64,000 nucleotides of DNA from Rohdeia mirabilis (GCA_007750655.1 CP036290.1:682001-746000), one strand, 5' to 3'. Shown: positions 18,585-27,991, counted from the first letter of the stretch. Translations and numbers: made by a program. Notes: generated from the letters alone by a model not told the origin.

Positions 18585-20159
18585 ATGAATCTCGCGGCAC
18601 TGCCGACCGCCCAGGGCGCGGACGACGAGTTCCAGTGGTCGGCCGCCGTGCTGCTCACCGGGCCGCGCGGTTGGTACCTGGTGCGCCGCAATCCGAAGCT
18701 GGCGTTCTTCCCGGGTTACTGGGCGCTGGCGGGTGGCAAGCTCGATCCGTTGGCCGACGGCCCCGGGCCCCCGGATCCTCGGTGGGAGCGTTCGCTGCGC
18801 GTCTGCGCCCTGCGCGAGCTCGAGGAGGAGGTCGGCGTGCTGCCCGAGTCTCTCGCGCGGTCGATGGGCGCCGAGCGCGACGGACTGCGCGCCGAACTCC
18901 TGGCCGGCGGCGAACGCGAACGGGTCGCGGGTCAGCGCTTCCGCCTCCAGGTCGACGCCGCCCCCGAGTGCCTCGACGCCCTGCGTTCGATCACCTGGGC
19001 CACGACGCCGCGGTTCGCGCCGCGCCGCTATCGCGCCCTGTACTTCGAGCTCGAACTGCCGGCGGGGGAGGAGCCCGTGGTGGTCGACGGCGAGTTGGTC
19101 GAGGGCGCCTGGTTCGAGCCCGCCGATCTGCTCGCGAGTTGGCGGCGCGGCGGCGTCCTGCTCGTGCCGCCGGTCGTCGCACTGCTCGAGGCTCTCGAAC
19201 GCGCGGAAGGTGGCTGGGGCGCCGCGCGCGACGCCGCGCACGCCTACAGCTTCGCGGTCGATCGCGGCGCGCTGCACGTGGTCTCGCCGACGCCCGGCAT
19301 CGCGATGGCGCCGGTGCGGACCGCGACGATCCCGCCCGCGACCACGACGAACTGCTACGTCGTCGGCCACGAACGCGCCTACGTCGTCGATCCCGCGTGC
19401 ACCGATCCGGGCGAGACCGCGCGGCTCGTCGACTACCTCGAGGAAGCGCACGGTGAGCGTCTCGTCGGCGTGCTCGTGACCCACCACCACCCCGATCACA
19501 CCGGCGCGGTCGACGCCGTCGCGCGCCGCTTCGGTCTGCCGGTGCAAGCGCATCCGCTGACGCTCGCGCGGCTGCCCGTGCCCGCGCGCACGCCCGTCGA
19601 GCTCGACGGCGGCGAGGTGCTCGACCTCGGCACCGCGCCCGACGGTTCGAAGGGCTGGAACCTCGCCGTGCACCACACGCCCGGACACGATCGCGGGCAC
19701 CTGTGCTTCGTGGAGTCGCACGCACGCGCGATCGTCGCCGGCGACCTGGTCTCGACCCTGTCCACCATCGTGATCGATCCACCCGAGGGGCACCTGCGGA
19801 CCTACCTGGCGAGCCTCGAACGCATGAACGCGTTGGATCTGGGAGTGCTGCTCCCGTCGCACGGTCCCGCGGCGCCCGACGGGAACGCGGTGCTCGCGGC
19901 CTACCTGCGCCACCGTTCGGCGCGCGAGAGCAAACTGGCGCGCCAGCTCGCGGCGGCGGGCCCGGTCGCGCTGGACGATCTGGTCGATCTGGTCTACGAC
20001 GACGCGCCGCCCGGACTGAGGCGACTCGCGCTGCGCTCGCTCCTGGCCGGTCTCGAGAAGCTCGCGGAGGACGGCCGGGCCGAGCGCGCGGCCGACGACA
20101 TGTGGGCGGCCGTCGACGCCGAGCCGACTCAGTCGAACGACCAGCCGATCCAGCGGTAG
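18585..20159 (+). CDS. NUDIX hydrolase fused to metallo-beta-lactamase and winged-helix domains
   Basis: The 524-residue protein has a NUDIX-like N-terminal half (about 1-230). It contains GYWALAGGKLDPL and, after an insertion, ALRELEEEVGV, which together fit the Nudix box with a longer than usual spacer. From about 245 it is a metallo-beta-lactamase domain with THHHPDHTGAV as metal motif, HHTPGHDRGHL and VAGDLVS. A C-terminal helical segment of about 50 residues (LDDLVDLVYDDAPPGLRRLA) resembles the winged helix of LACTB2-type endoribonucleases. A combined nucleotide pyrophosphohydrolase and nuclease or thioesterase is likely; the substrate is unknown. The ATG at 18585 starts directly at the domain. 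Its 3' end overlaps the convergent gene by 31 bp. Confidence 0.85.
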   Translation: MNLAALPTAQGADDEFQWSAAVLLTGPRGWYLVRRNPKLAFFPGYWALAGGKLDPLADGPGPPDPRWERSLRVCALRELEEEVGVLPESLARSMGAERDGLRAELLAGGERERVAGQRFRLQVDAAPECLDALRSITWATTPRFAPRRYRALYFELELPAGEEPVVVDGELVEGAWFEPADLLASWRRGGVLLVPPVVALLEALERAEGGWGAARDAAHAYSFAVDRGALHVVSPTPGIAMAPVRTATIPPATTTNCYVVGHERAYVVDPACTDPGETARLVDYLEEAHGERLVGVLVTHHHPDHTGAVDAVARRFGLPVQAHPLTLARLPVPARTPVELDGGEVLDLGTAPDGSKGWNLAVHHTPGHDRGHLCFVESHARAIVAGDLVSTLSTIVIDPPEGHLRTYLASLERMNALDLGVLLPSHGPAAPDGNAVLAAYLRHRSARESKLARQLAAAGPVALDDLVDLVYDDAPPGLRRLALRSLLAGLEKLAEDGRAERAADDMWAAVDAEPTQSNDQPIQR

Positions 20160-21193
20160 GGCAGGTAGCTGTTCGTCCCCAGGTGCTCGGGGCGGCTCGA
20201 TGCGGGATCGGCCGCGCGGCGCAGGATGTCCCGCTGGATGCGGTCCAAGTAGTCGAGCGCCTGGCGATCGGTGGCGTTCCGATGGGCGACGAGGACCTGC
20301 GGCAGAACGAGGTAGCTGAGCTGGGTCAACGCCTCGCGTGCGAGCTCGGCGTCGCGCGGCATGTCGTTGTCGCCCAGGTGCTCGATCAAGATCTCGCAGG
20401 CGGCGGCGCGCGTCTCGTGGAAGCCGCCGCGGGCCAGCAGGTAGGCGGCGGTGAAGCGCTGCTGCACGTCGTCGGACAGGAGCGCCACGCCGAGTCGATG
20501 CCTGGCGACGTCGAGGTGGTCGTCGAGCCACGTCACGGCGTCCTGTGCGTTGCGCTCGTACAGGGCATCATGGCGCAGGTCGTCCACGAGCACCTCGATC
20601 AGGTCGGCCGTCGGCTCGTGGCCGCGTTCGATCAACAGGTGCGCCGCGTAGTGCCGCTGTTGCTTGTCGTCGGAGCGCAGTGCGGTGAGCAGGGCCGGGA
20701 CGATCTCGGGCACGTCCGCGCGCAGGTAGTTGCGGGCCCGGGAGGCGTTCTCGCGCCTGTGGTCGTCGCGCAGGTCGTCGATCCACCCCTCGATGTTCTC
20801 GAGGTACCAGGCGCGTGTCTGCGCAGCTCGGTCGAGCGGTTCGCCAGCGCCGACCAGGTCGGCGGCCGACTCCGCTTCGACGGGCGCGACGACCTCGTCC
20901 GCGGGCGCGTCGGACGGCGCCGAGTCCTCGTGCGTCGCGTCATCCACGGCCAGCGGACCCAGCGTGGCGAAGAGCCCGCGTCCTGCGCGCTGCACGGCGC
21001 CGTCGCCCAGGTGCTCGGCCGCGCCGCCCGAGCCGTCGCGCTCGATCAGCACCAGCCCGACGATCGACGCCAGACACACGGCGCTGGCCACGAGCGGACG
21101 GGTCGAACGCCCACCCCCTCGCCGTCCGTGCTCCACCCGCGCGCGCCGATCCCCCGAACGGCCGCGCCCACCCCGACCCGATCCTCCCTCCAT
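20129..21193 (-). CDS. Single-pass membrane protein with HEAT-like repeats
   Basis: The 354-residue protein has a basic N-terminus, one transmembrane helix at about 33-53, an acidic linker, and a helical region at about 120-310. Several helical pairs there read like HEAT or Armadillo repeats, for example VPEIVPALLTALRSDDKQQR and LGVALLSDDVQQRFTAAYLL. Such solenoids act as protein-binding scaffolds. The C-terminus is aromatic (NSYLPYRWIGWSFD). The start at 21193 is an ATG; a GTG seven codons upstream (21214) is possible. The 31-bp overlap with the convergent gene lies at the extreme 3' ends of both. No specific function is known. Confidence 0.72.
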   Translation of the reverse strand: MEGGSGRGGRGRSGDRRARVEHGRRGGGRSTRPLVASAVCLASIVGLVLIERDGSGGAAEHLGDGAVQRAGRGLFATLGPLAVDDATHEDSAPSDAPADEVVAPVEAESAADLVGAGEPLDRAAQTRAWYLENIEGWIDDLRDDHRRENASRARNYLRADVPEIVPALLTALRSDDKQQRHYAAHLLIERGHEPTADLIEVLVDDLRHDALYERNAQDAVTWLDDHLDVARHRLGVALLSDDVQQRFTAAYLLARGGFHETRAAACEILIEHLGDNDMPRDAELAREALTQLSYLVLPQVLVAHRNATDRQALDYLDRIQRDILRRAADPASSRPEHLGTNSYLPYRWIGWSFD

Positions 21194-21322
21194 GGTCCGA
21201 ACGTACGGAGCCACCCTCGACCGACGCGAGCGAGCGGGGGACCGCGGGGCGCGCCGAGGCTAAGGTGGGACGCCCTCGAGCGCGTTCGACGCGCCGCACC
21301 CCCGCGCCCCCGACCACCGACC

Positions 21323-22315
21323 GTGACCGAATCCTCGACCGCCGCCCGTCGTCCGCTCGCCGCCGTGGCCGTGCTCCTCGCCGCGGTGTGGCTCGCCGTC
21401 GGCGCCAGCTACAAGTGGCTCGCCGGCAGCCCGAACGACCTGCCGGCTCTCCTGCACGGGGGGCCGATCGAGATCGGCCTGCTCTACAAGCTCGCGATCG
21501 GCATCGAGCTGTTCGTGGTCGTCGTCGCTCTGCTGCGGCCGCGCATCGGCTGGGTGCTCCTGGCGCTGCAGTACCTCGTGTTCATCGCGATCCTGGTGCC
21601 GCTCGCACTGTCCGACGAGGCGAGCTGCGGCTGCTTCGGTTCGAAGGTCACGATTGCGCCCGAGGTGATGATCGGGATCGACGGCTTCCTGCTCGCAGCG
21701 ATCCTGGCCATGCGGCCGTGGTCCGCGCGGCTGTGGAGCGCTCCGCTGCCCGCCGTGGCCTTGGTCGCCCTGGCCGGCATCGCCGCGCCCTGGGTCTACG
21801 ACCGCGGACGCCCGGTCGCCACGCCCGACGGCGACACGCGCGCCGCGTTCTTCATCTTCGAGGTCGAGCAGTGGGAGGGGACCTCGGCGATCGAGATCGA
21901 CCTGGCCCAGTACCTGCCCGAACCCGTCGAATTCATGATGCCCGGGACCTGGGTGCTCTATCGCGACTCCTGCCCGCACTGCAAGGATCACATGTGGAGG
22001 ATGATCCAACAGGACTCCGGCACCGAGCCGATCACGCTCATCAAGATCCCCGAGCCCGGTCTCGATCCAGCGGCCGTCGTCGTCGACGCGCTCCCCGAAG
22101 GGCCGCACGTGCAGTTGATCGAACTGGTCCCCGGAACCGAGTACGTGGTCCAGGGCCCGCTCGACATGCGGGTCGAGTGGGAGGATTATCTGATCTCGAA
22201 CGTGCGCCTGGCGGAGGACTTGGCAGACGAGTCTCTACCCGCCTTCCCGCCGCCCGATCCGGCCGTCCTGCGCGCTGCGGCCCAGGCACGAGCGGACGCC
22301 GCGGCGAACGAGTAG
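21323..22315 (+). CDS. MauE/DoxX-like membrane protein with C-terminal thioredoxin-like domain
   Basis: The 330-residue protein begins with four or so transmembrane helices (about 12-160). They carry the SCGCFGSKV cysteine motif between helices, which is typical of MauE-related membrane proteins. After a fifth helix near 155-172, the C-terminal ~150 residues contain YRDSCPHCKDHMW, a thioredoxin-like CxxC motif, set in an alpha/beta sequence. The combination suggests a membrane thiol-disulfide exchange protein that moves reducing equivalents across the inner membrane. The start is the GTG at 21323, 130 bp from the divergent HEAT-like gene. It is followed after 35 bp by a FAD-dependent oxidoreductase. 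Confidence 0.75.
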   Translation: MTESSTAARRPLAAVAVLLAAVWLAVGASYKWLAGSPNDLPALLHGGPIEIGLLYKLAIGIELFVVVVALLRPRIGWVLLALQYLVFIAILVPLALSDEASCGCFGSKVTIAPEVMIGIDGFLLAAILAMRPWSARLWSAPLPAVALVALAGIAAPWVYDRGRPVATPDGDTRAAFFIFEVEQWEGTSAIEIDLAQYLPEPVEFMMPGTWVLYRDSCPHCKDHMWRMIQQDSGTEPITLIKIPEPGLDPAAVVVDALPEGPHVQLIELVPGTEYVVQGPLDMRVEWEDYLISNVRLAEDLADESLPAFPPPDPAVLRAAAQARADAAANE

Positions 22316-22350
22316 CGTTCGCGCGCTTCCCGCTCTCGTTCCGAACCACC

Positions 22351-24042
22351 GTGCCCCCCCAGGACGTCCAGATCCACCTCGCGCCCGGCGCGTTCGCGGA
22401 CCCCGTGCTCGACCGCGCGGCGGTGCTCGACGCGGTCTGTGCCCGGATCGACGTGCGCCCCGACCGGATCGCGCACGTCCAGCCGCTCAAGCTGAGCTTC
22501 GACGCGCGGCCGCGCCAACGCCGGTGGCAGCTGGCCACGCGCGTCTGGCTCGTCGGTGAAGAACGGGACGTGCCCGCCGCGCCGGTTCCGCCCGCGCTCG
22601 AGCGACCGGCACAGGGCGCCGCGCGCGTCGTGGTGGTCGGCGCTGGACCAGCGGGCATGTTCGGGGCGCTGGAACTGGCGGCCGCGGGCTTCGCCGTGAC
22701 GCTGCTCGACCGCGGCGGCGACGTGCAACAGCGCCGCCGCCCGCTCGCGCGCGCCAACCGCGGACAGGGCATCGACCCGAACAGCAACTACTGCTTCGGC
22801 GAGGGCGGAGCGGGCACCTACTCGGACGGCAAGCTCTACACGCGCAGCGGCGACAAGCGCGAGGTGCGCGCGATCCTCCAGTTGCTCGTGGCCCACGGCG
22901 CGCGTGCGGACATCGCCTACCAGTGGCGCCCGCACATCGGTTCGAACAAGCTGCCCGAGGTCGTGAAGGCCCTGCGCGAGACGCTCGTGAGCGGCGGTGT
23001 GGACGTGCGCTACCAGACGCGTGCGACGCGGATCGAGTGCACGGACGGCGAACGCGGCGCGCGTTCCGTGCGCGCGGTCCACACGGTTTCGACCGCGGAG
23101 GACTCGAACGACGGGACAGAACGCCTCGAGTGCGACGCCGTCGTGCTCGCCACCGGCCACAGCGCCCCCGACGCACTGGCCATGGCCGTCGAAGCCGGCG
23201 CGCGACTCGTGCCCAAGGGCTTCGCGATGGGCGTGCGCGGCGAGCATCCGCAGCCCTGGCTCGATCGCCACCAGTACGGCGGTCTCGCGGAGACCTGCGA
23301 GCTGCCGGCGGCGTTCTACGAACTCGTCCAACAGGCCGACGGCCGCGGCGTCTACAGCTTCTGCATGTGCCCGGGCGGGTGGATCGTTCCGGCCAGCACG
23401 GCCGACGATCGGCTCGTCGTCAACGGCATGAGTCTGTCGCGACGCGACTCGCCCCACGCGAACTCGGGCCTCGTCGTCGCGATCGAGCCCGAGGACTGGT
23501 GCGGTGCGCGCGCCGAACGCTGGGGCTGGCGCGAACGACTGCCCGAGCTGCCGCCCGCGCCCGACGAACCCGCGGACGATCCGCTCTACGGCGTGCGGCT
23601 ACAGGAGGCACTCGAGCGCCGCGCTGCCGTCGTCGGTGGTGGACACGGTCGCGCGCCCGCCCAGCGCGTGGACCAGTTCGTGGACGGCGTGGCTTCGAGC
23701 GACACGCTGCCGACGAGCTACGTGCCTGGACTCCAGCCCACCGATCTGCGCGAGGTTCTGCCGCGCGGCATGGCCCTTCGACTGCGCTACGGCCTGATCG
23801 GCTTCGACCACCGCATGCCCGGCTTCGTGTCGGAGATCGGGCAACTGGTCGGCGTCGAATCGCGCACCTCGTCGCCCGTGCGCATCCCGCGCGACGACGA
23901 GACATTGATGAGTCCGGACGTGGTCGGTCTGTTCCCGGCCGGCGAAGGAGCGGGCTACGCCGGCGGCATCGTCTCGGCGGCGATCGACGGACGCCGGGTC
24001 GCGCGCGCCGTTGCGCAACGGTTCGCGTCGCGGCCCTCCTGA
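22351..24042 (+). CDS. FAD-dependent oxidoreductase (COG2509-like)
   Basis: The 563-residue cytoplasmic protein has an N-terminal region of about 90 residues and then a Rossmann fold with VVVVGAGPAGMFGALELA. Downstream motifs include NSNYCFGEGGAGTYSDGKLY, CDAVVLATGHSAPDAL and a C-terminal GEGAGYAGGIVSAAIDGRR that completes FAD binding. This set fits the uncharacterised FAD-dependent dehydrogenase family of about 500-560 residues, whose substrate is unknown. Start is the GTG at 22351, 35 bp after the previous stop; the frame is open far upstream but carries no protein-like sequence there. Co-transcription with the MauE/thioredoxin-like gene is likely but does not fix a pathway. Confidence 0.88.
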   Translation: MPPQDVQIHLAPGAFADPVLDRAAVLDAVCARIDVRPDRIAHVQPLKLSFDARPRQRRWQLATRVWLVGEERDVPAAPVPPALERPAQGAARVVVVGAGPAGMFGALELAAAGFAVTLLDRGGDVQQRRRPLARANRGQGIDPNSNYCFGEGGAGTYSDGKLYTRSGDKREVRAILQLLVAHGARADIAYQWRPHIGSNKLPEVVKALRETLVSGGVDVRYQTRATRIECTDGERGARSVRAVHTVSTAEDSNDGTERLECDAVVLATGHSAPDALAMAVEAGARLVPKGFAMGVRGEHPQPWLDRHQYGGLAETCELPAAFYELVQQADGRGVYSFCMCPGGWIVPASTADDRLVVNGMSLSRRDSPHANSGLVVAIEPEDWCGARAERWGWRERLPELPPAPDEPADDPLYGVRLQEALERRAAVVGGGHGRAPAQRVDQFVDGVASSDTLPTSYVPGLQPTDLREVLPRGMALRLRYGLIGFDHRMPGFVSEIGQLVGVESRTSSPVRIPRDDETLMSPDVVGLFPAGEGAGYAGGIVSAAIDGRRVARAVAQRFASRPS

Positions 24043-24339
24043 TCGCGCACCGCCCGACCGGAACGGGGTCGAACGCGGTGATGGGAGCCGCGCCCGACCC
24101 CTGGGTCCGGGACGAGGCGCGCTGCGGGACGGTTCGGCGCGACCTGGGACCCGCACCGACCCGGACGGGCGCTTCGGAGCACCCCCGGTTCGGGGCCCGC
24201 GCGCGGCCTTCGAACGTCGGACGAGGGGGTTCGCGCCCAGGATCCGCCCCTCTCGCGCCTTTTCGCCGGTCGTTCCGTACGCGGGCCCGTTCGCTCGGCT
24301 ATTCAGTCGTCCGCCGCCGGCCGCGATCCAACCAGGTCC

Positions 24340-25773
24340 ATGCCCATCCGACCCACCTTCCTCGCCCTCTTCGTCGCCCTTGCCGGCGCCGGAGTTCCGC
24401 TCGCCCTTCCGACCGTCGACGTCCTCCGCGCGAACAGCAGCGTCCCCGAGTGGGGGAACGATCTGGCGGCGGTCGCTCGCGAAGAGGTCGTCGAGACCTG
24501 GCCCGGTGGCGCGCCGCGTCGCGTGTACGAGGTCGACGACGAAGGGCGGCGCCACGGCACGTTCCTCGAGTACCGCATCGACGGACAGCTCGTCGTTCGC
24601 GCGAAGTACGCCAAGGGCGAACTCAACGGCCGCTACGAGTCCTTCCATCCGAACGGCGAGCGCTTCATCGACTGCTCGTACAAGAAGGGCCTGCTCAACG
24701 GGCGCTACTCCGAGTTCGACGAAGAGGGCGAGCGGCGGGTCACCGGCAAGTACGACGACGGACTCGCGGACGGCGACTTCGAGTATCGGCGCGCGGGCGA
24801 GGTGGTCAGCGAGCAGGAGTGGAAGGACGGCGAGTTGGTCGAGCTGGACGGTTTCGTGAACCCGTTCCCGCGCTCGATCGACGCGGTGGCCGACGACCTG
24901 CGCGCGGTGCGTGCGCTCGAGATCGAACCCGTCTTCCAGAGCGACGAGGAGGGCGAGATCGACGCCGAGCTCGCGACCGAGCGCGTCGCGGCCTTGAGGC
25001 GCCTGATGGAGTACCGCGCACTCTCCGGCCTCGAGTGGGCCGACATGCGGCTCGACGACAGGTTCAACTGGCACTGCTCCGCGGCCGCACGGATGTTGAC
25101 GGTGCTCGGGCGACTCGACCACACGCCGAAGAATCCTGGGCTGCCCGAGGACGAGTACAAGGTGGCCTACGAGGGCACGTCGAAGTCGAACCTCGCGCTG
25201 GGCTCGACGCTTCCGGGTTCGATCGACAGCTACATGGACGACTCGGACCCGTCGAACATCGATCGCGTCGGCCACCGCCGTTGGTGCCTCAATCCGGCCA
25301 TGCTGAAGACCGGCTTCGGCATCGACGGACGCTTCTCGGCCATGTGGTCGTTCGACGAGAGCCGCGGACAGACCAAGTGGGAGTACGTGGCCTACCCGGC
25401 GCCGGGCGTGTACTCGACGGACCACATCGTCGACGGCGCCGCCTGGAGCGTGCGCTTCCGCCGCGGCGTGCTCGACGGTCTGCAGCCGAACGATCTCGTG
25501 GTCGAGCTGTTCGCGCTCGACGAGGACCTGGTGCGCGGCGCGCCGATGCGCCTCGACCACCTGTCGATCTACGCCGGCCAGGTCATCTTCCGCGGCGCTT
25601 CGATGAACTGCGCGCCCGGACGGGCCTACGAGGTGCGGATCTCGAAGGTCGGCAAGCGCAGCCCCGAGTTGATGCTGCGCTACTACGTGCGCTTCGCCGA
25701 CGTCGAGGGGCTGCTGGCGGCCGAGGCCGAACCGGAAGCCGCGCTCGACGGTGACGCGGACGCCGCGGGCTGA
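24340..25773 (+). CDS. Exported protein with MORN repeats and a CAP-like domain
   Basis: The 477-residue protein has an N-terminal signal peptide (about 1-24). From about 60 to 165 it has MORN-type repeats, recognisable from GELNGRYESFHPNGERFIDC, KGLLNGRYSEF and DDGLADGDFEYRR. From about 215 to 340 there is a helix-rich domain with features of CAP/SCP-like proteins: a tyrosine/arginine helix, HCSAAARMLTVLGRLDHTP and a late VGHRRWCLNPAM element. A beta-rich C-terminus follows. CAP proteins are secreted and bind or cleave various ligands; MORN repeats often act as scaffold. Combination in one secreted chain is uncommon. The start ATG follows a weak AGG. The 297-bp region upstream (24043-24339) shows no gene. 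Confidence 0.78.
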   Translation: MPIRPTFLALFVALAGAGVPLALPTVDVLRANSSVPEWGNDLAAVAREEVVETWPGGAPRRVYEVDDEGRRHGTFLEYRIDGQLVVRAKYAKGELNGRYESFHPNGERFIDCSYKKGLLNGRYSEFDEEGERRVTGKYDDGLADGDFEYRRAGEVVSEQEWKDGELVELDGFVNPFPRSIDAVADDLRAVRALEIEPVFQSDEEGEIDAELATERVAALRRLMEYRALSGLEWADMRLDDRFNWHCSAAARMLTVLGRLDHTPKNPGLPEDEYKVAYEGTSKSNLALGSTLPGSIDSYMDDSDPSNIDRVGHRRWCLNPAMLKTGFGIDGRFSAMWSFDESRGQTKWEYVAYPAPGVYSTDHIVDGAAWSVRFRRGVLDGLQPNDLVVELFALDEDLVRGAPMRLDHLSIYAGQVIFRGASMNCAPGRAYEVRISKVGKRSPELMLRYYVRFADVEGLLAAEAEPEAALDGDADAAG

Positions 25774-25774
25774 G

Positions 25775-25811
25775 CCTGCGCACCGACGTGCGAGCGGCGT
25801 CGTGCGTCAGG
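25775..25811. terminator. Hairpin between convergent MORN/CAP and yeiH genes
   Basis: CCTG-CGCAC at 25775-25783 pairs with GTGCG-T-CAGG at 25802-25811, nine pairs with one bulge. The hairpin starts just after the stop of the upstream gene and covers the stop of the convergent yeiH. An inner alternative stem (GCAC/GTGC) also exists. Its place suggests bidirectional termination. Confidence 0.45.
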
Positions 25812-26877
25812 CGACCAGCGCCAGCGCCACCGCGCCCAGCACGATCCACAGCCCGAGTCCCAGCGCCAACTGGCGCCAGTTCATCGAACGCAGCGCGGCG
25901 GGCGTGATCGAGAGGCCGATCGCGAAGAGGGCGACGGTCAGTCCGTGGCGCCCGGCGCCCGCGACGACCTGTCCGGCCGGGGCCAGAGCGGGCACGAGCG
26001 AGACGAGCGCGGCGGCGCCGACGAACAGCACGATGAACAGGGGCACGCGCGGCAGGCGTCCGCCCTTCGTCCCCGGTTCGCGGCGAGCGATCGCGATGCT
26101 GAGGACGGCGCACACCGGCAGGATCCAGAGCGCGCGCGCGAGCTTGGTGACGGTGGCGATCTCGAGCGCTTCGGGTCCGCCGCTGGCCGCTGCGCCGACC
26201 ACGCTGCTCGTGTCGTGGATCGCGAGCGCGCACCACAGGCCGTAGCTCTCCGCGCTCAGGCCGAACGCGGCGCCGAGGGCGGGGAAGACGATCAAGGCGA
26301 CCGCGTTCAGCAGGAACACGATGCCGATCGCCACGCCGATCGAGCCGGGGCGCGCGCGCAGCACCGGAGCTGCCGCGGCGATCGCGCTACCGCCGCAGAT
26401 GGCGGTTCCGAGCGTGACGAGGATGGCGGTCTCGCGGTCGACGCGCAGGACCTTCGCCAGCAGCGCGCCCACGGCCAGCGCGACGCCGAGGGTCAGCGCG
26501 GCGGTGCTGAAACCGTCGGCGCCGGCGCGCAGCACGACGCCGAGGTCGAGCCCCGCGCCGAGTGCCACGACGCAGACCTTGAGCAGGGTCTGGCTCCCGC
26601 GCGCGCTCCACGACGGGCTGCCCAGAAGGGCCGCGCCGACCAGGCCCGCGAGCAGGGCGGCGAAGCCCGGCACCGGCCAGATCAGGAGGGCGGCCACCGC
26701 GGCGCCGAGGAGGACCGGGCGCAGGGCGCCGAGGCCGCGGGGGGCGGGGGAGCGGTGCGCGGTGAGGTCCGGAGACGGCGAGGCCGCGTCGCGCACGGGC
26801 GTCGACGAGGCTCTGGCGGTGGCCCGAACGATGCTGTCGGCAGAGGGCTGGGCGGTGATCCGAGCGGTGGTTCGCAC
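25807..26877 (-). CDS. yeiH: YeiH-family putative exporter (UPF0324)
   Basis: The 356-residue inner-membrane protein has about ten transmembrane helices after a ~45-residue hydrophilic start. It carries signature stretches of the YeiH/UPF0324 family: VVALGAGLDLGVVL, LGTAICGGSAIAAAAPV and ALAIHDTSSVVGAA. Family members are annotated as putative sulfate or sulfur-oxyanion exporters, without firm substrate proof. The start is the GTG at 26877. It is divergent from a LysR-type regulator 152 bp away, the same arrangement as yeiE-yeiH in enterobacteria, so control by that regulator is likely. Confidence 0.92.
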   Translation of the reverse strand: MRTTARITAQPSADSIVRATARASSTPVRDAASPSPDLTAHRSPAPRGLGALRPVLLGAAVAALLIWPVPGFAALLAGLVGAALLGSPSWSARGSQTLLKVCVVALGAGLDLGVVLRAGADGFSTAALTLGVALAVGALLAKVLRVDRETAILVTLGTAICGGSAIAAAAPVLRARPGSIGVAIGIVFLLNAVALIVFPALGAAFGLSAESYGLWCALAIHDTSSVVGAAASGGPEALEIATVTKLARALWILPVCAVLSIAIARREPGTKGGRLPRVPLFIVLFVGAAALVSLVPALAPAGQVVAGAGRHGLTVALFAIGLSITPAALRSMNWRQLALGLGLWIVLGAVALALVA

Positions 26878-27029
26878 AGGAGGATCATCGCCCGATCGAC
26901 CTCAACGAGTCTGATGAATGTGGCGATGGGCCATCAGTTCGGTCGATACCCTGCCTGTGCCCCGGACTGCGCCGAAGCATGTTCTTCGCCGCACCGTACC
27001 CACCGCCGAACCGTGCCCTTCATCGAACC

Positions 27030-27935
27030 GTGTCCATCGCCGCCCCGCTCGACCCCGACCTCTTGACGACGTTCCTCGCCGTCGTGCGCGCGGGCAGCAT
27101 CTCCGGCGCCGCGCGCGACCTGGATCTGTCCCAGCCGGCGGTGACCGCTCGGATCCGTCGCCTCGAGGACGGCGTCCGCGCGCCGCTCCTGGTGCGCTCG
27201 GTGCGCGGCGTCACGCCGACCCCGGCGGGCGAGATGTTGGCCGAGCGGGCGCGCGAGCTCGAACGCCTCCTCGAGCGCGCGCTCGACGACGTGGCCGCGC
27301 ACGACACGGCGCTCGGCGCGCTGCACATCGCGGCCAGCACGACCGTAGCCGCCCACGTGCTGCCGTCCGTGCTGGCTCGCTTCCGAGCGCTGTACCGTGA
27401 CATCCCGGTCGCGCTCGACGTGGGCAACACCGAGGAAGTCGTCGACGCCGTGCGCGAGGGCCGCGTACCGCTCGGACTGGTCGAAGGCACGGCGCGCGCG
27501 GCCGGCGTGCGGCTCGAGTCGTGGCTCGACGACGAACTCGTGCCGGTCGTCGCACCCGATGCACCGTTCGACGTGTCGACACTCGCGGCCCTGACCGAGG
27601 CGCCGATCCTGTGGCGCGAGTCGGGCTCCGGAACCCGCGCGGTCGTCGCACGCGCGCTGCAGAAGGCCGGCGTCCGGCGGCGACCGCGCGCCACCGATCC
27701 GGTGATCGGAACCAGCAGCGCGATCGCCGGAGCCGCGGCGGCCGGCATGGGCGTCGCGTTCCTGTCGCGTTGGGCGCTGCGGGGCTGGCTGGAGAGCGGA
27801 CGCCTGCGGCCGGTTCCCGGGCTCGACCTCGCGATCCGTCGCACGTTCCAATGGGCGCTTCCCGCGGGCGCGTTGACCGGCAGCGCCGCGCGGTTCCATC
27901 GCATGGCGACGCAGAATCCACCGGTGCCGCGCTGA
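27030..27935 (+). CDS. LysR-type transcriptional regulator next to yeiH
   Basis: The 301-residue protein has a LysR N-terminal winged helix-turn-helix (about 8-67: LTTFLAVVRAGSISGAARDL, LSQPAVTARIRRLED). A substrate-binding domain at about 90-295 follows, with TSSAIAGAAAAGMGVAFLSR near the end. LysR regulators bind a small effector and control the divergent gene. The partner here is yeiH, so sulfur-compound or anion response is the best guess. The GTG at 27030 starts directly ahead of the HTH; an ATG at 26979 would add 17 residues of Pro-rich sequence. The intergenic region of about 150 bp contains a TGATGAATGTGGCGATGGG patch lower in GC that may hold the operator. Confidence 0.93.
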   Translation: MSIAAPLDPDLLTTFLAVVRAGSISGAARDLDLSQPAVTARIRRLEDGVRAPLLVRSVRGVTPTPAGEMLAERARELERLLERALDDVAAHDTALGALHIAASTTVAAHVLPSVLARFRALYRDIPVALDVGNTEEVVDAVREGRVPLGLVEGTARAAGVRLESWLDDELVPVVAPDAPFDVSTLAALTEAPILWRESGSGTRAVVARALQKAGVRRRPRATDPVIGTSSAIAGAAAAGMGVAFLSRWALRGWLESGRLRPVPGLDLAIRRTFQWALPAGALTGSAARFHRMATQNPPVPR

Positions 27936-27991
27936 CGGCTCGACCGTGCGGCGCGAAGTCGGCCGCGCCACTTGCGACCACTCCACTCCCG

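Noticed and set aside
18288..20531. A 747-codon minus-strand frame opposite the NUDIX/MBL gene
   Set aside because: The plus-strand product has Nudix and THHHPDH motifs; the reverse frame is Arg/His-rich without structure.
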